Part shown: in pieces, positions 62,217 through 64,000 of the stretch
How positions within the stretch are numbered: the stretch's first letter is position 1
Layout of the letters: each line of letters starts with the position of its first letter
Origin: Fredinandcohnia aciditolerans
Lineage (GTDB): Bacteria > Bacillota > Bacilli > Bacillales > Bacillaceae_L
Assembly (NCBI GenBank): GCA_003640645.1
Contig: QGHH01000019.1
Span: forward strand, 1 to 64,000
DNA length: 64,000 nt
Direction: 5' to 3'
Translations under genes and position numbers: made by a program
Notes under the pieces: model-generated
Databases searched by the model: none
What the model was told of the DNA's origin: nothing
Seen by the model: the letters and a program-made list of their open reading frames with translations, nothing else

Positions 62217-63386
62217 ATGTTTATTACTAACCTAACTATATACGCAGAAGACGGTATCATCGAAAAAGGGTTTATTGAAATCGATGGGGAAAGGATTAAG
62301 AGAGTAGCGCCAATGGCTGACTTCCAAGTAAGTGATCAAGATGAAGTTGTCAACTTTGATGAATCTTACTCATTAATCCCAGGTATGATTGATTTACATA
62401 TACACGGGGCAAGCGGGGCAGATGTTATGGACGCAACCCCTGATGCATTAGAAACAATGGTAAAAGCATTGCCCAAGGAAGGTACAACAAGCTTTCTTGC
62501 AACAACGATGACGAAGTCAAAGCAAGATATCGAGCATGCAATCGGGAATATTGCTGATTATATGCCAAAACAAAGTACAGGTCATGCAGAAATTTTGGGG
62601 GCACATCTAGAGGGGCCGTTTTTATCTCCGAAAAGAGCGGGAGCACAGCACCCAGATAATATTATTAACCCCGATGTGGAGCTGTTTAAACAATGGCAAA
62701 CCTTATCAGGCAATAATATACGTCTTGTTACATTGGCACCAGAAGAACCAGGAGGTCTAGAGCTAACAGCCCATTTGAAAAATACAGGTGTAGTTGCTTC
62801 CATTGGCCATTCTGATGCAGTGTACGATGATGTTGAGGCTGCGATAGAAGCTGGAATATCTCATGCTACCCATTTATTTAACGGAATGCGTGGAATCCAT
62901 CACCGTGAGCCAGGTGTGGCTGGAGCTGTTCTTTTACATGATGAAGTTAAATGTGAAATGATTGTAGATGGGATTCATATAGCGCCAAAAATGGTTAAGT
63001 TTGCCTATAAAGTTAAAGGGAGTGAAGGCTCCATTCTGGTAACCGATGCGATGCGTGCGAAGTGCCTTGGTGCAGGCACATATGACCTAGGTGGACAAGA
63101 AGTAATCGTGAATGAAGAACGTGCAGTATTAAAAGATGGAACCTTAGCAGGAAGTATCTTAAAATTGAATGATGCAGTTCGAAATATGATGAGATTCGCA
63201 GATTGTTCATTACAAGACATTACACAAATGACAGCCGTAAATCCGGCAAAGCAAATAAATGTGTTTGATCGAAAAGGTAGTATTAAGGCCGGAAAAGATG
63301 CTGATGTTGTGATCGTGAATGATCAATTAGAGGTAATCATGACATTTTGTCGCGGAAAACTTGCGTATTCAAATAGGGAGGAATAA
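62217..63386 (+). CDS. nagA: N-acetylglucosamine-6-phosphate deacetylase
   Basis: Removes acetate from GlcNAc-6-phosphate after import by NagP. The 389-residue amidohydrolase has the metal-binding motifs DLHIHGASG (His57 and His59 region), LGAHLEGPFLSPKRAGAQ (Glu), GHSDA and ATHLFNGM, and the catalytic Asp in ILVTDAMRA. AAAGGAG precedes the ATG. nagB follows after 3 bases, so they share a message. Regulated by the NagR-type operator just upstream. Confidence 0.96.
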   Translation: MFITNLTIYAEDGIIEKGFIEIDGERIKRVAPMADFQVSDQDEVVNFDESYSLIPGMIDLHIHGASGADVMDATPDALETMVKALPKEGTTSFLATTMTKSKQDIEHAIGNIADYMPKQSTGHAEILGAHLEGPFLSPKRAGAQHPDNIINPDVELFKQWQTLSGNNIRLVTLAPEEPGGLELTAHLKNTGVVASIGHSDAVYDDVEAAIEAGISHATHLFNGMRGIHHREPGVAGAVLLHDEVKCEMIVDGIHIAPKMVKFAYKVKGSEGSILVTDAMRAKCLGAGTYDLGGQEVIVNEERAVLKDGTLAGSILKLNDAVRNMMRFADCSLQDITQMTAVNPAKQINVFDRKGSIKAGKDADVVIVNDQLEVIMTFCRGKLAYSNREE

Positions 63387-63389
63387 CAG

Positions 63390-64000
63390 ATGAAAGTTGT
63401 AGCAGTTAAAAATTTTGACGAAATGAGCCAATATGCTGCGGCCATCATTTCACATCAAGTAAAAGAAAAACCTAATTCGCTATTAGGTCTTGCAACTGGT
63501 GGAACAGTTGTTGGAACCTATAAGGAGTTAATTAAGGACCACTGGCAACATAAGACGTCCTATGAGCAAGTTCATACTGTAAATCTCGATGAATATTTAG
63601 GAATTGAAAAGAACCATCCTAATAGTTATCACCATTTCATGATGGAGAACTTTTTTTCACATATCAATATTAATCAAGACAATATCCATATTCCTAACGG
63701 ATTGGCAGAGGATTACGAAGAAGAGTGTCAAGCATATGAAAAGGTGATTTCGGGATTAGGTGGGGTCGATCTTCAACTTCTTGGAATTGGAGTTAATGGC
63801 CATATTGGTTTTAATGAACCTGGAACATCTTTTAATGCAAAAACACATGTTGTTGAGCTTGAAGAATCAACACGCCAAGCGAATTTGCGCTTTTTTAATA
63901 GCATTGATGAAGTACCAACACATGCAATTACAATGGGAATTTCCACGATAATGAAAAGTAAAAAAATCCTTTTACTCGTATCAGGAAAATCAAAAGCAGA
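63390..64000 (+). CDS. nagB: Glucosamine-6-phosphate deaminase, 3' end outside the window
   Basis: Converts glucosamine-6-phosphate to fructose-6-phosphate and ammonia, completing GlcNAc breakdown and opposing GlmS. The first 203 codons are present. Visible blocks: LLGLATGGTVVGTYKEL (substrate loop), VNLDEYLGI with the catalytic Asp, NSYHHFMMENFF, and LLGIGVNGHIGFNEPGTSF. The start ATG 63390 follows AGGGAGGAATAAC. The reading frame stays open to the end of the window. Confidence 0.96.
   Translation, partial: MKVVAVKNFDEMSQYAAAIISHQVKEKPNSLLGLATGGTVVGTYKELIKDHWQHKTSYEQVHTVNLDEYLGIEKNHPNSYHHFMMENFFSHININQDNIHIPNGLAEDYEEECQAYEKVISGLGGVDLQLLGIGVNGHIGFNEPGTSFNAKTHVVELEESTRQANLRFFNSIDEVPTHAITMGISTIMKSKKILLLVSGKSKA

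Overview
The window looks like chromosomal DNA of a low-GC, Gram-positive, spore-forming rod of the family Bacillaceae (Bacillus sensu lato). The order rocF - sigW - rsiW - cdaA - cdaR - glmM - glmS is that of Bacillus subtilis. Gene regulation also fits: T-box, SAM-I, ZTP and glmS RNA switches, sigma-A type promoters with strong Shine-Dalgarno (SD) sites, a sigma-W promoter, cre sites and NagR-type operators. No prophage or complete insertion sequence was seen; accessory content is limited to small repeats, a MITE-like element, one decayed gene and three tandem-repeat arrays.

Layout. 1-330: four tRNA genes (Gln partial, Lys, Gly, Ala). 0.5-9 kb: arginase, sigma-W and its anti-sigma factor, c-di-AMP synthase with its regulator, and the two amino-sugar enzymes GlmM and GlmS, the latter behind a glmS ribozyme. 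9-20 kb: membrane proteins and transporters, including a MarR-controlled heterodimeric ABC exporter and an Nramp-related carrier behind a cre site. 20-26 kb: serA under a ZTP riboswitch; a SAM-I riboswitch operon (dehydrogenase, metQ, metN, metI); a lactate-oxidase-type flavoenzyme. 27-33 kb: MOSC protein, asparaginase, and proline synthesis genes proI, proB, proA. 33-38 kb: TetR/SwrC efflux pair and an Mta-like MerR regulator. 39-49 kb: prolyl hydroxylase-like protein, flavin reductase, NatAB-like ABC transporter, metallo-beta-lactamase-fold protein, cardiolipin synthase, undecaprenyl pyrophosphatase, a broken BceR-like regulator, SAM hydrolase. 49-59 kb: phosphoesterase, polysaccharide deacetylase, LiaG-like protein, HxlR/CatE pair, GreA-like protein, tyrosyl-tRNA synthetase with T-box, CAP-domain lipoprotein, KynB-like hydrolase. 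59-64 kb: N-acetylglucosamine uptake and breakdown (nagP, nagA, nagB, the last cut by the window end).

How genes work together. GlmM/GlmS make, and NagP/NagA/NagB take apart, amino-sugar phosphates, so both directions of the glucosamine-6-phosphate node lie in the window: one is controlled by a ribozyme, the other by two near-identical NagR-type operators. SerA, MetNIQ and the SAM hydrolase touch one-carbon and methionine metabolism. Several regulator-target pairs carry visible operators (TetR/SwrC, HxlR/CatE, Mta autoregulation).

The most unusual feature is three long non-coding tandem arrays (about 38.07-39.25, 54.90-55.61 and 60.72-61.99 kb). Their sequences differ, but all have a 52-53 bp period, and in all three each unit holds a 25-nt GTC...GAC block that can fold as an 8-bp arm, 9-nt loop, 8-bp arm hairpin. 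Arm sequences differ between arrays in a partly compensating way while the loop varies within each array. One array lies inside the tyrosyl-tRNA synthetase leader, after its T-box terminator. I read them as diverged members of one repeat family; their function is unknown to me.
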